Shown one piece after another: positions 8,435 through 18,641 of a DNA stretch of 64,000 nucleotides. The stretch's first letter is position 1; the number at the start of each line of letters is the position of its first letter. The notes beneath the pieces are model-generated. The model was not told where the DNA came from and ran no database searches. It saw only the letters and a program-made list of their open reading frames with translations. The translations under genes and the position numbers were made by a program. Source of the DNA: Rhodopseudomonas_A palustris_F (GTDB lineage: Bacteria; Pseudomonadota; Alphaproteobacteria; Rhizobiales; Xanthobacteraceae); the NCBI RefSeq assembly GCF_000013745.1, contig NC_007925.1:2666001-2730000 (forward strand), read 5' to 3'.

Positions 8435-9454
8435 TTACGCGGCGGCGTTGGAGACGGCGATCAGCTGTTTGAGCTTCGCCGCGGCGGCGCCGCTGTCGAG
8501 CGCTTGGGCGCCCTGCGCCACGCCGTCCTTCAGCGTGTTGGCCCGGCCGCCGACGATCAGCGCCGCGGCGGCGTTGAGCAATGCCACGTCGCGATAGGCG
8601 CTGGGCTTGCCGTCGAGCACGCCCTGCAGCGCCACGGCGTTGGCCTCGGCGTCGCCGCCCTTCAGGACGTCGGCGCCGGCGCGCGGCAGGCCGGCGTCCT
8701 CCGGCGTGATCTCGAAGGTGGTGATCTTGCCGTCGGCCAGCGCCGCCACGAAGGTCGGGCCGGAGATGGTGATCTCGTCGAGCCCGTCGGAGCCGTGCAC
8801 CACCCAGGCCGACTCGGAGCCGAGGTTCTTCAAGACCTGCGCCAGCGGCTGCACCCATTGCCGCGAGAACACCCCGACCATCTGCCGGGTGACGCCGGCG
8901 GGGTTGGACAATGGCCCGAGCAGGTTGAAGATGGTGCGGGTGGCGAGTTCGACCCTTGTCGGGCCGACGTTCTTCATCGCCGGATGATGGGTCGGTGCGA
9001 ACATGAAGCCGATCCCGGCCTCCTTGATGCAGCGGCCGACCTCAGCCGGGGTGATGTCGATCTTGACGCCGAGCGCCGCCAACACGTCGGCGGCGCCGGA
9101 TTTCGACGACAGCGCGCGGTTGCCGTGCTTGGCGACCGGGACGCCGGCGCCCGCGACGATGAACGACGCGCAGGTCGAGACGTTGACCGAGCCGGAGCCG
9201 TCGCCGCCGGTGCCGACCACGTCGACGGCGTCCGCCGGCGCGGTCACCCGCAGCATTTTCGAGCGCATCGCCGCCACCGCGCCGGTGATCTCCTCGACGG
9301 TTTCGCCGCGCACCCGCAACGCCATCAGCAAGGCCCCCATCTGCGAGGGCGTGGCTTCGCCGGACATCATGGCGTCGAACGCGCCGGCCGACTCCTCGCG
9401 CGACAGCGTGACGCCGGTCGCAAGCTTTCCGATAATGGACTTGAAATCGTTCAT
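8435..9454 (-). CDS. trpD: Anthranilate phosphoribosyltransferase
   Basis: TrpD joins anthranilate to PRPP to form phosphoribosyl-anthranilate in tryptophan synthesis. The 339-residue protein has the family's diagnostic [14 protein letters not shown] (normally GTGGDG...NIST), [18 protein letters not shown] and the late DG(L)DE metal site in [14 protein letters not shown]. It is the usual full length and is followed at once by trpC. trpE and trpG are not next to it in this window. Confidence 0.96.
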
Positions 9455-9507
9455 CGATGACTTTCAGACACGCAGCACTTGGACACGCAGCACAGGGGCG
9501 GGGACTA

Positions 9508-11409
9508 TCAGTTTGTCGCCGCCCCCGTTGCCTGTGCAACAGCACTTTCGTTGATCTTGGTGCCGATCTCGGTTTCCAGCCTGGCGACGTATTGCGCCAG
9601 CAATTCGTCGGCGAGCCTTCGCTGCAGGGTGTCCTTCAGCTTGGCGGCGTCCTCGGACGCCAGATCGACCGGCGGCACGCTCACGTCGGTGACGCGAAAC
9701 ACGATCCACTCGCCGCCGCTCAGGCCCGGGGCCTGCCCGACGCCGTCCTTGGCGGTGCGGAACGCCGCCTCGACCACGCTGCTCGGCAGTCCGGCCACGC
9801 TGCCGTCGCGCTTGAACGCCGTGGCGGTCTCGGTCTTCAGGCCGGCCGCCGCGGCGACATCCGCGAGCTTGCCGCCGGCTTCGACCTTCTGCACCATGTC
9901 GGTGGCCTGGTCGCGCAACCTGGTGCTGATCTGCTCGTCGCGCCAGCGCGCTTCGACCTGCGGCTTGACCTCTTCGAGACTGCGCTCGCGCGACGGTGTC
10001 ACGCCGAGCACGTCGAACCAGACATAGCCGCCGCCGAACGCCAGCGCGTCATTGTCGACGCCGACGTCGCTGGAAAACGCCGCCGAGGCGAGGTCGAGCC
10101 CCTGCGGAATCGCGGTCGGATTGCCGTCCGGGGCGCGGCCGGAGCGGTCCAGCGCCTCGATGGTCACCGCGGCAAGGCCGAGCTTCTGCGCCGCCTCGAC
10201 GACGCTGGCGCCGCCGCCGCGGGCGTCTTCCATTTTGTTGTGCAGGTCGGCGATCGACGCCCGCGCCTTGTCGATCGCGATGTCGCGCTTCAGCGCCGGC
10301 GCCACGCTTTCGAAGCTCTGCTGGCTGCCGGGCTCGATCTTGCCGACCTTGAGCAGCGTCACGCCGAACCGGCCCGGGATCGGCTGGCTGACGTCGTTCG
10401 CCGGCAGCGCGAAGGCGGCGTCGGCCACCGCGGGATCGAGAATCTCAGCCTTGGAGACCAGGCCGAGATCGGCGTCGGCGGGGGAGAGCCCGCGTTCCTT
10501 GGCGAGATCGTCGAACGACAGCCCGCCGGTGATCTTGGCGCGCGCGGCCTGCGCCTCTTCGGCATTTGGGAACACGATCTGCGTGATCTGCCGGCGTTCC
10601 GGCGTGGAAAATTTGTCGCGGCGCGCTTCATAGACCTTCTTGGCGTCCTCGTCAGACACCGTGGTCCATTTCGCCACCGCCTCCGGGGTCAGCGCGACGA
10701 ACGAAATCTTGCGATACTCCGGGGCCCGGAACTGGGTCTTGTGGTCGGCATAATAGGCCGCGAGCACTTCGGGCGACGGCGGGGCGATGGTGCCGGCATG
10801 GTTGGCGTCGAGCTTCACATAGTCGATCGAGCGCTGCTCGTTCTGAAACCGGGTCAGCGCATCGAGCAGGGTTTTCGGCGGCTCGAGTTCGGCGGTGAGG
10901 GTGCCGGCGATCTGCCGGCGCAACGACACCTTGCGCTGCTCGGCGATGTAACGCTGCTCGGTGTAGCCGAACTGGCGGATCGCCTGGGCGAAGCGGGCGC
11001 GGTCGAACCCGCCATTGGTGCCGCGGAAATTCGGATCGCTGACGATGGTGCGCATGGTCTCGGCGTCGGACTGGCCGAGCCCGATGCGGCGGGCGTCCTC
11101 GTCGAGCGCGGCCTCGGCGACGGCCTGTTGCAGCACTTGGCGGTCGATGCCGAAGGCGCGGGCCTGGTCCTGGGTCAGCGGGCGGCCGAACTGGCGGCCG
11201 ATCTGCTGTAGCCGCTCGGTGTAGAGCTGGCGGAATTGCTCGGTGGAAATTTCGGTCGAGCCGATCTTGGCCAGCGTCGATTGACCGAAGCCTTTGAAAA
11301 TGTCGGCGATGCCCCAGACCGCGAAACTCAGGATCAGCACGCTCATGACGATGATCATGATGGTCTTGCCGACCCAATTCGATGAGGCCTTACGAATTCC
11401 TCGAAGCAT
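9508..11409 (-). CDS. ppiD: Peptidylprolyl isomerase/chaperone of the PpiD-SurA type
   Basis: This 633-residue protein is anchored by one N-terminal membrane helix (about 14-36, TIMIIVMSVLILSFAVWGI) with the rest in the periplasm. A SurA-like N-terminal domain follows (about 38-200), then a parvulin-type rotamase domain centred near 270-380 and a long C-terminal chaperone part. PpiD helps newly exported proteins fold at the Sec translocon. The ATG at 11409 begins the basic residues before the helix; open frame further upstream is an artefact of high GC. The gene is divergent from the small genes leading to tpiA. Whether the parvulin domain is catalytically active cannot be told here. Confidence 0.88.
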   Translation of the reverse strand: MLRGIRKASSNWVGKTIMIIVMSVLILSFAVWGIADIFKGFGQSTLAKIGSTEISTEQFRQLYTERLQQIGRQFGRPLTQDQARAFGIDRQVLQQAVAEAALDEDARRIGLGQSDAETMRTIVSDPNFRGTNGGFDRARFAQAIRQFGYTEQRYIAEQRKVSLRRQIAGTLTAELEPPKTLLDALTRFQNEQRSIDYVKLDANHAGTIAPPSPEVLAAYYADHKTQFRAPEYRKISFVALTPEAVAKWTTVSDEDAKKVYEARRDKFSTPERRQITQIVFPNAEEAQAARAKITGGLSFDDLAKERGLSPADADLGLVSKAEILDPAVADAAFALPANDVSQPIPGRFGVTLLKVGKIEPGSQQSFESVAPALKRDIAIDKARASIADLHNKMEDARGGGASVVEAAQKLGLAAVTIEALDRSGRAPDGNPTAIPQGLDLASAAFSSDVGVDNDALAFGGGYVWFDVLGVTPSRERSLEEVKPQVEARWRDEQISTRLRDQATDMVQKVEAGGKLADVAAAAGLKTETATAFKRDGSVAGLPSSVVEAAFRTAKDGVGQAPGLSGGEWIVFRVTDVSVPPVDLASEDAAKLKDTLQRRLADELLAQYVARLETEIGTKINESAVAQATGAATN

Positions 11410-11626
11410 AGGTTCACTTTGTTGGCAGGAGGGAACCGGACGCCGCCGGCTTAAGCGGCTGCACCAATGGGCGACGCCGGCTTGATAATCCACCATAAAG
11501 TGGCGGTCACGTCGTCGCAACCGCGCAGCAGCCGCCCAGATGCCGGTCGTGCAGGCTCCAACCCCCGGAACCCTTTGCGGGCCTCGCGGTTTTTCTCGCG
11601 ATTGCGGCCGGTTGGGGCGGAAGCAC

Positions 11627-11920
11627 ATGCGGATCATCGTCGCAATGGCATCGGCGGTATTTTCGGGTTCGCTGCTGGCGCAGGCCGCAGCGCAGCCGGC
11701 GCCGGCGGCGCGCGATCCGCAACCCGCGGCGCAGTCGCTCGCCCCGGGCGCCAACAGTTTCGTCGAGAGCCAAGCCAGGGCCGCGATTGCGGCGAAAGGG
11801 TTCGAGAACGTCTCGCCTTTGGTCAACGACAGCCAGGGCATCTGGCGCGGCACCGCCACCCGGCACGGCGAACAGGTGCAGGTCAGCGTCGACTATAAGG
11901 GCCACGTCGATGCGCGCTAA
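11627..11920 (+). CDS. Small exported hypothetical protein, PepSY-like
   Basis: A 97-residue protein with a signal peptide (MRIIVAMASAVFSGSLLAQA, then alanine- and proline-rich linker) and a mature part of about 60 residues. The mature part reads like a single small alpha/beta domain: an amphipathic helix (FVESQARAAIAAKGFENV) followed by strands around GIWRGTATRHGEQVQVSVDY. This is reminiscent of PepSY or similar envelope domains. The family assignment is tentative. It is followed within 40 bases by the next gene, so the two may be co-transcribed. Confidence 0.6.
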   Translation: MRIIVAMASAVFSGSLLAQAAAQPAPAARDPQPAAQSLAPGANSFVESQARAAIAAKGFENVSPLVNDSQGIWRGTATRHGEQVQVSVDYKGHVDAR

Positions 11921-11956
11921 GTGCTCGCGATCGCCGGCGGCCAGGGAGGCATGGGC

Positions 11957-12532
11957 ATGACGGTGACGATCTCCCGACTTTATGACGACGCGAGCGTGGC
12001 GCAGGCGGCGATCGCGCGGCTGCAAGAAGCGGGCGTTCGCGACGACGACATCAGCCTGCTGGCCAATAATTCGGAAAAATGGTTCGCGCCGGATCTGGCG
12101 AGCGCGGCCGGCAAGGGCGCCGCGGTGGGCGCCGGGTTTGGCGGCGTCGGCGGGTTGTTGGCCGGGCTTGGACTTCTGGTGGTGCCGGGGCTTGGGCCGG
12201 TGGTGGCCGTCGGATGGTTGGCCGCGGCCTTGACCTGCGCCGCGGCGGTGGGCGCTGCCGGCGGCATTGTCGGCATGCTGGCCGAGGCCGGGGTCGCCAC
12301 CAACGAGGCGGAAATCTATGCCGAGAGCATTCGCCGCGGCGGCAGCCTGGTCAGTGCCCGGGTGCCGGAACCGGACAAGGCACGGCTCGAGGCGCTGCTG
12401 GATCCGTCGTCGGTCGATATTTCGCAGCGGCGCACCGAATGGCAATCGTCCGGCTGGGCGGCGTTCGATCCGGCTGCGCCTGGGCCGACCGACGAGGAGA
12501 TCGCGCGCCGGCGCGAGCAGCCGGCCGGCTGA
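11957..12532 (+). CDS. General stress protein 17M-like hypothetical protein with glycine-rich hydrophobic core
   Basis: A 191-residue protein. The N-terminus (TVTISRLYDDASVAQAAIARLQEAG) looks like the heat-induced stress protein 17M-type domain, in which a small alpha/beta unit precedes a glycine-rich hydrophobic hairpin. Here that hairpin runs from about 48 to 110 and contains many GxxxG-like steps, so it may enter the membrane. The C-terminus is soluble and acidic. The start at 11957 has GGGAGG seven bases upstream; ATG 11951 is too close to that site. Its function is not established; the family name suggests a role in stress. Confidence 0.65.
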   Translation: MTVTISRLYDDASVAQAAIARLQEAGVRDDDISLLANNSEKWFAPDLASAAGKGAAVGAGFGGVGGLLAGLGLLVVPGLGPVVAVGWLAAALTCAAAVGAAGGIVGMLAEAGVATNEAEIYAESIRRGGSLVSARVPEPDKARLEALLDPSSVDISQRRTEWQSSGWAAFDPAAPGPTDEEIARRREQPAG

Positions 12533-12615
12533 GCGGGCCCGGCGCTCTTGAGGAACTCGGGCGGCTCTGCTAGCGCAGGCCATCCTTAGCCCTTACCGCC
12601 CGCGAGTGCCCAAAA

Positions 12616-13389
12616 ATGTCAGCTGCGATTCGACCGTTGATTGCCGGAAACTGGAAAATGAACGGGTTGCGGGCGTCGCTGTCCGAACTGAAGCTGATGC
12701 TGGAAGGCGCCGGCAAGCTGTCGGCCACCGCCGACTTGCTGATCTGTCCGCCGGCGACGCTGGTTGCGGCATTCGCCCAGAAGCTCGCCGCCGACACCGG
12801 ATCGCGATCGAATTCCTTCGCCATCGGCGCACAGGATTGCCATCCGAGAGCTTCCGGCGCCCACACCGGCGACATCTCGGCGGAAATGCTGGCGGACGCC
12901 GGCGCCAGCGCGGTGATCGTCGGGCATTCCGAGCGCCGCGCCGACCATGGCGAGAGCGACGCCTTGGTGCGGGAGAAGGCCGAGGCGGCCTGGCGCGCCG
13001 GGCTGGTCGCGATCATCTGCGTCGGCGAGACGCAGGGCCAGCGCGACGCCGGCCAGACCCTCGATGTGGTCGGCACCCAGCTCGCCGGCTCGCTGCCCGA
13101 TGGCGCCACCGCCGCCAACACGGTGGTGGCTTACGAGCCGGTCTGGGCGATCGGCACCGGGCGCACGCCCACGGTTGCGGATGTCGAGCAGGTTCATGGC
13201 TTTATCCGCAAGTCGCTCACCCAACGGATGAGCGGCGAGGGGAGCAAGGTTCGGATCCTCTATGGCGGCTCGGTGAAGCCGTCGAACGCCCAGGAATTGA
13301 TGGCGGTGGCCGACGTCAACGGCGCGCTGGTCGGCGGCGCCAGCCTGAAAGCCGGCGATTTTCTTGCGATTGCGGCCGGCTGTCCCTAA
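12616..13389 (+). CDS. tpiA: Triosephosphate isomerase
   Basis: TpiA interconverts dihydroxyacetone phosphate and glyceraldehyde 3-phosphate in glycolysis, gluconeogenesis and the Calvin cycle. The 257-residue TIM barrel keeps the active-site residues: lysine in AGNWKMNG (near residue 14), histidine in VGHSERR (near 101) and glutamate in [11 protein letters not shown] (near 174), plus the phosphate loop [10 protein letters not shown]. Gene order tpiA-secG-pyrG is typical of alphaproteobacteria. Confidence 0.97.
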
Positions 13390-13552
13390 CTAACGCTACG
13401 ACGGACGAAAAGACCGCCGGCGGGGTCGCTCCGGTATTGGCAATTCATCGTCCGATCGTGTAGACACCGCGCGACTTCAATACCCCGCAAGCCTGTCGAG
13501 GAGCCGTTCGCCGGTTCGAACGTCGGCCTTGGGCTTGCGATGGAAGGTACCG

Positions 13553-13939
13553 ATGCAAACTGTCATTATCGTTCTCCACCTCATGATCGTTGCGACCCTG
13601 ATCGCAACGGTGCTGCTGCAGAAATCCGAGGGCGGTGCGCTCGGCATGGGCGGTGGCGGCGGCGGTGGTGGCGGCTTCATGTCGAGTCGCGGCACCGCGA
13701 ACCTTTTGACCCGGACGACAGCCGTGCTGGCCGTCGGCTTCTTCATCACCAGCCTGTTGCTGTCCTGGATCGCCAGCTACGATCGCAAGCCGACCACGGT
13801 GATCGATACCCCCGCCACCCAATCGCAGCCGGCGCCGCCGGTGTCGCAAGGCGGCGGCGTTCTCGACACCCTGAAACAGCAGGACCAGCGCGACAATCAG
13901 CAGGCGCCGTCGGCGCCGCAGCCCCCGCGATCGCAATAA
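13553..13939 (+). CDS. secG: Preprotein translocase subunit SecG
   Basis: SecG is the small accessory subunit of the SecYEG channel. The 128-residue protein has two membrane helices (about 3-22 and 52-73) separated by the conserved LLQKSEGGALGMGGG loop, then a glutamine- and proline-rich cytoplasmic tail. The ATG at 13553 follows GGAAGG by six bases and begins the first helix directly; an in-frame ATG at 13529 has no such site. A strong hairpin follows the stop. Confidence 0.93.
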   Translation: MQTVIIVLHLMIVATLIATVLLQKSEGGALGMGGGGGGGGGFMSSRGTANLLTRTTAVLAVGFFITSLLLSWIASYDRKPTTVIDTPATQSQPAPPVSQGGGVLDTLKQQDQRDNQQAPSAPQPPRSQ

Positions 13940-13963
13940 AGCATCGCGGCTATGCTTTGAGCG

Positions 13964-13997
13964 GCCTGTGGTGAACTCTGAGAAGTTCACCACAGGC
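13964..13997 (+). terminator. Hairpin downstream of secG
   Basis: GCCTGTGGTGAACT and AGTTCACCACAGGC pair perfectly around a six-base loop, 24 bases after the secG stop. A T-rich run (TTTTAGAATTTTTT) begins about ten bases later. It probably ends the tpiA-secG transcript before pyrG. The distance to the T-run is longer than in a textbook terminator. Confidence 0.65.
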
Positions 13998-14105
13998 GTT
14001 TGATCTTTTAGAATTTTTTCAGTCACCCACAGCGCACCCGGCGACCGGATAGCGGTTGCGATTCGTTTTGGCGAATCGGTGCGGGAGCCTTAAAGGTTAA
14101 GTCCC

Positions 14106-15737
14106 ATGGCGCGGTACATTTTCATCACCGGCGGCGTGGTCTCCTCGCTTGGCAAGGGTTTGGCTTCAGCCGCGCTCGGCGCGCTGCTGCAGTCGCGCGG
14201 CTACAAGGTGCGGTTGCGCAAGCTCGATCCCTATCTCAACCTCGATCCCGGGACGATGTCGCCGTATCAGCACGGCGAGGTGTTCGTCACCGACGACGGC
14301 GCCGAGACCGATCTCGACCTCGGGCATTACGAGCGCTTCACCGGGCGGCCGGCCACCAAGGCCGACAACATCACCACCGGGCGGATCTACCAGGACATCC
14401 TCACCAAGGAGCGGCGCGGCGACTATCTCGGCGCCACCATCCAGGTGATCCCGCACGTCACCAACGCCATCAAGGAATTCATCCTCGACAGCAACGACGC
14501 CTATGATTTCGTGCTGTGCGAGATCGGCGGCACCGTCGGCGACATCGAGGGGCTGCCGTTCTTCGAGGCGATCCGCCAGATCAAGAACGACCTGCCGCGC
14601 GGCGAGGCGATCTACGTCCACCTCACGCTGCTGCCCTATATCCCGAGCGCCGGCGAATTGAAGACCAAGCCGACCCAGCATTCGGTCAAGGAGCTGCGCT
14701 CGATCGGCATCCAGCCGGACATCCTGCTGTGCCGCACCGACCGCGAGATCCCGAAGGAAGAACGCCGCAAGCTCGGGCTGTTCTGCAACGTCCGCGAAAG
14801 TGCCGTGATCGAGGCCCGCGACGTCGACAACATCTACGCGGTGCCGGAGGCCTATCACGCCGCCGGGCTCGACGACGAGGTGCTGGCGGCGTTCGGGATT
14901 GCTCCGAAGGCGGAGCCCGACATGATCAGCTGGAACGTGATCAACGAACGGATCCGCAATCCCGAGGGTCAGGTCACCATCGCCATCGTCGGCAAATATA
15001 CCGGGATGAAGGACGCCTATAAGTCGCTCAGCGAGGCGCTGAGCCATGGCGGCATCGCCAACAAGGTGAAGGTCAATCTCGACTGGATCGAGAGCGAGGT
15101 GTTCGAGAACGAGGACCCGGCGCCGTTCCTCGAACACGTCAACGGCATTCTGGTGCCCGGCGGCTTCGGCCAGCGCGGCGCCGAGGGCAAGATCCGCGCG
15201 GCGCAATTCGCCCGCGAGCGCAACGTGCCGTATTTCGGCATCTGCTTCGGCATGCAGATGGCGGTGATCGAGGCGGCGCGCAATCTCGCCGGCATCGCCG
15301 CGGCCAACTCCACCGAATTCGGCCCGACCAAGGAGCCGCTGGTCGGTCTGATGACCGAATGGCTGCGCGGCAACGAACGCGAGCAGCGCTCGCACGCCGG
15401 CGATCTCGGCGGCACGATGCGGCTCGGCGCCTATCCGGCGATGCTGCAGCGCGGCAGCCGGGTCTCCGAGGTCTATGGCGGAGCGCTGGAAATCTCCGAG
15501 CGGCACCGCCACCGCTACGAGGTCAACACCGCCTACAAGGATCGCCTCGAGCAACACGGCTTGCGGTTCTCGGGACTATCGCCGGATGGCGTGCTGCCGG
15601 AAATCGTCGAATACGAAGACCATCCCTGGTTCATTGGCGTCCAGTTCCACCCCGAGCTGAAGTCGCGGCCGTTCGAGCCGCACCCGCTGTTTGCCTCCTT
15701 CGTCCAGGCGGCGGTGGTGCAGAGCCGGCTGGTGTAG
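14106..15737 (+). CDS. pyrG: CTP synthase
   Basis: PyrG aminates UTP to CTP using glutamine and ATP. The 543-residue protein has the N-terminal synthetase domain with its P-loop (FITGGVVSSLGKGLASAALG, residues 6-25) and a C-terminal class I glutamine amidotransferase domain with the nucleophile in YFGICFGMQMAV (cysteine near 381) and the late histidine and glutamate in GVQFHPELKS. AAGG lies upstream of the ATG. Length and motifs are complete. Confidence 0.98.
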   Translation: MARYIFITGGVVSSLGKGLASAALGALLQSRGYKVRLRKLDPYLNLDPGTMSPYQHGEVFVTDDGAETDLDLGHYERFTGRPATKADNITTGRIYQDILTKERRGDYLGATIQVIPHVTNAIKEFILDSNDAYDFVLCEIGGTVGDIEGLPFFEAIRQIKNDLPRGEAIYVHLTLLPYIPSAGELKTKPTQHSVKELRSIGIQPDILLCRTDREIPKEERRKLGLFCNVRESAVIEARDVDNIYAVPEAYHAAGLDDEVLAAFGIAPKAEPDMISWNVINERIRNPEGQVTIAIVGKYTGMKDAYKSLSEALSHGGIANKVKVNLDWIESEVFENEDPAPFLEHVNGILVPGGFGQRGAEGKIRAAQFARERNVPYFGICFGMQMAVIEAARNLAGIAAANSTEFGPTKEPLVGLMTEWLRGNEREQRSHAGDLGGTMRLGAYPAMLQRGSRVSEVYGGALEISERHRHRYEVNTAYKDRLEQHGLRFSGLSPDGVLPEIVEYEDHPWFIGVQFHPELKSRPFEPHPLFASFVQAAVVQSRLV

Positions 15738-15887
15738 CCGCCTCCACCGAGCGACGGACCACCCGAGGACGTGTCAGGGCCGCATTCGTGCGGCCGGTCA
15801 GCGGCACTGCGCGGCGGTCACCGGTCTTCCAGCTTCAGGCAACCCAGCAGGGGCAGTATTGCGGCGCAAGTTGCAAAGGACGCCCCG

Positions 15888-18290
15888 ATGGTTTCGACAT
15901 ATCTCAGCTACGACCTGGTCGCGCGCAACCTGAAGCAGTCGCTGACGCGCGTCGCCAAACAGACCGACGTGACGCGGGAGGCCGCCTATTACAAAGACAA
16001 CATCGGCAAGGTGAAGACCGTCGATGACCTGCTCAAGAACGATCGTCTCTACCGATATGCCATGAAGGCCTACGGGTTGGAGGACATGACCTTCGCCAAG
16101 GCGTTCATGAGAAAGGTGTTGGAAAGCGATCTGTCGGACACCAAGAGCTTCGCCAACAAATTGACCGATAAGCGCTATCGGGAGTTCGCGTCGGCGTTTT
16201 CATTCACCGGCGGCACAACGGCGGCTGCGCAGTCGTCCTACCAGACCGACGAGATGGTCGGCCTCTACACGGCCACGCTGCAGCGGCAGGCCGACGCGGT
16301 GGGCGAGGATACGCGTTACTACAACGCCAAGATCGGCAGCGTCACGACCGTCGATCAACTGCTGAACGACGATCGGTTGCGCGGCTACGTCTTTTCGGCG
16401 TTCGGAATTGACGAGGATCATTGGTCGCGCGACACCTTGAGGAAGGTTCTGAGCAGCGATTCCTCCGACCCGAACAGCTACGTCAACGCCGTCTGGGGCC
16501 CGCCGCTGGACGACTTGATCGCCAAGCTGGATCAGGCGCAGCTCGACTCCAGCGACGCCAAATCCAAGATCGTGGATTACACCACGCAGCTCACCCAACC
16601 GGGCGCCGATCTGGCCGATCTCAATGCGAAGATCGCGGAGCAAAGAACCCGCCTGGGCAAGACCGCCGCCGACATCTCCAGTTACACCGGCTCGATCACC
16701 GCCATCAGCCATTATTTCGATCTGGCGGGGGCTTTTGAATTTTCGCCGGACGGGACGCTGGCCGCCGGCGTCTCTGCTCAAACCGATGCAAGCCGCAAGA
16801 CCACGAACGAGAGGTTCATTACCAGCCAGCCGCGGACCTCGCCATCGACGGCGCTGTTGGAAAAGCAGTTCTTTCAGCAGAAAATTGCCGGCGCGCGCAC
16901 CGTCGATCAGCTGCTTGCGGCGCCCGATGCCGCTCGGGTGGCGAGTTTTATCGGCACGGCGTTCGGCCTCGGCACCTTGCCGCTCTCGACCATCAAGAGC
17001 ATCCTCACCAGCGATCGCGACCCGAACAATCCGAACAGTTATGTCAATTCCGCCGGTTCCAAGAAGGACGCCTACACCCGGCTGATGAAGGCGTTCAATT
17101 TCAATCAGGACGGAACGCTGGACGCCGGGGTCGACGCGCAGTCCGAAACCCAGACGGCGACCACCGTCGGCTATTACATGGTGGCCTACAACGACGCCGA
17201 TGAGGCGAGCGACAAGCTGGCGATCCAGAGGTTCAGGAACGGCGTCTACAGTATCACGTCGATCGAGAAATTCGTGTCGACGCCCGCGGTGTATAATTTC
17301 GCGCTCAAATCCGTCGGGCTCGACCCGGATAGCGTGTCCGCGATCACGGTGAAGGCCGCGCTGGAAAGCGATTTGAGCAATCCCAGAAGCTACGTCTATA
17401 CGCTGAAGGACGAAAGATACGTGCAGCTCGCACGCTCCTTCAATTTCGACAGCAAGGGCCACCTGACGACGCCGCTGGTGGCGCAAGACACCGCCGAAGT
17501 CGGCAATATTGCGAAGGACTACGTCATCGCCAAGACGAAATTCGCAACTGCGGCAGACAAAGCTACGTTGCAGAAGACGGCTGAGAACGACGCGGTGGAG
17601 TACCGCAGCAAGATCGCCGGCGTCGACAGTGTCGCCGAACTGCTTTCGGACAAGAAATTGGTGAATTTCATCTTGGTGGCGAAAGGCCTGGATCCCAAGA
17701 AGGTGACCCCCGACACGCTGAAGAAGATCCTCAGTTCCGATCTGAGCGATCCGAAGAGCTTCGCCAACACCGCGAGCGACACCCGCTTCGCCGAGCTCGC
17801 GGCGTCGTTCAATTTCGATAAGACCGGCAAGGTCGCCCGCTTCGTCGTCGCCGGACCGCAGAACCGCGAGCAGCTGCTGGAGACGCAGACCAAATATCTG
17901 CAGCAAAGCCTGGAAGCGCAACAGGGCGGCGCCAACCCCGGCGTTCGTCTGGCGCTGTATTTCCAGCGCAAGGCGCCGGACATTACATCGGCCTATGACA
18001 TCCTGGCGGACAAGGCGCTCTCGGAGGTGGTTCGCACCACCTACAATCTGCCGGACTCGATGGCCAACGCGCCGATCGAACAGCAAGCCAAGATCGTGGA
18101 GAAATATCTCAAGCTGAAGGATCTCAGCGACCCGGCGCAGCTCGCAAAAATCCTGAGCCGGTTCTCTGTGATGTATGACGTGAAGAACGCCAGCCAAAAC
18201 CAGTCGCCGGCGCTCGCCATTTTGACCGGGTCCGGCGCTAGCATCAGTCAGGATACGTTCCTGGCGATTGCTCGGTTGGGAGGACGGCGC
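15888..18290 (+). CDS. Large DUF1217-repeat protein, possibly flagellum-associated
   Basis: This 801-residue protein has no signal peptide or obvious membrane helix. It is built from about six diverged copies of one unit, at roughly residues 29-95, 141-200, 323-387, 444-506, 568-644 and 685-751. Each unit has a KI..v.tVDdLL start, a helix around a.gLd, and an end like L.SDlsDp.Sy.n. The unit resembles DUF1217, a domain found in proteins near flagellar genes of alphaproteobacteria. The ATG at 15888 has AAAGGA seven bases upstream. It stands alone between pyrG and a BrnA-like gene, and its G+C content and codon use look somewhat lower than those of its neighbours. A role in the flagellum is inference from the domain only. 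The stop TGA occupies 18291-18293. Confidence 0.75.
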
Positions 18291-18356
18291 TGAGGGCAGG
18301 AGCGGGCGGCGGTCGCACCGTCCTGGCCGCCGCCGCGGATCGTGCCGGCGCGGAGA

Positions 18357-18641
18357 TCAGCCGGCCTTCTTGACGATCTTGCGCAAGGCGTCGTCGATCC
18401 GGCCCTGCCATCCGGCGCCGGTGGCCTTGAAATGTGAGACCACTTCGGGGCTCAGACGGATCGACACCGCGATCTTGGTCGGGGCTTTTTGCGGGCCGCG
18501 CTGGCCGCGAATGCGGGCCAGCATCTCAGGGGTGAGATCCTTCGCCTTGATGCCATCGAACCTCGTGGCCCTGGCGAAATCCGCCTTGGTCCATTCCGGA
18601 TTATCGTCGTCGAACACCGGCTGTTTGACCTTACGGGGCAT
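18357..18641 (-). CDS. BrnA-family antitoxin, apparently without its toxin
   Basis: A 94-residue protein whose C-terminal half (KIAVSIRLSPEVVSHFKATG.GWQ.RIDDALRKIV) matches the ribbon-helix-helix DNA-binding end of BrnA antitoxins. The N-terminal half has the usual DNPEWTKADFARA segment. BrnA normally follows brnT, the RNase toxin it neutralises. The 216 bases upstream contain no brnT-like frame, only an apparent promoter region with TATATACAAT. AAGGA lies upstream of the ATG. It may be a remnant or may act on a toxin or genes elsewhere. Confidence 0.75.
   Translation of the reverse strand: MPRKVKQPVFDDDNPEWTKADFARATRFDGIKAKDLTPEMLARIRGQRGPQKAPTKIAVSIRLSPEVVSHFKATGAGWQGRIDDALRKIVKKAG

Noticed and set aside
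8427..8858. trpC extended upstream to 8858
   Set aside because: That region lies within trpD; the normal trpC length starts at 8426.
14166..15557. A 463-residue antisense frame in pyrG
   Set aside because: pyrG is complete with all motifs, and the antisense product has the valine/aspartate/histidine-rich composition typical of a shadow frame.
16200..18197. A 665-residue open frame antisense to the DUF1217-repeat gene
   Set aside because: It has no ribosome site and no domain, and repeats on the other strand are clear. It is a shadow frame.
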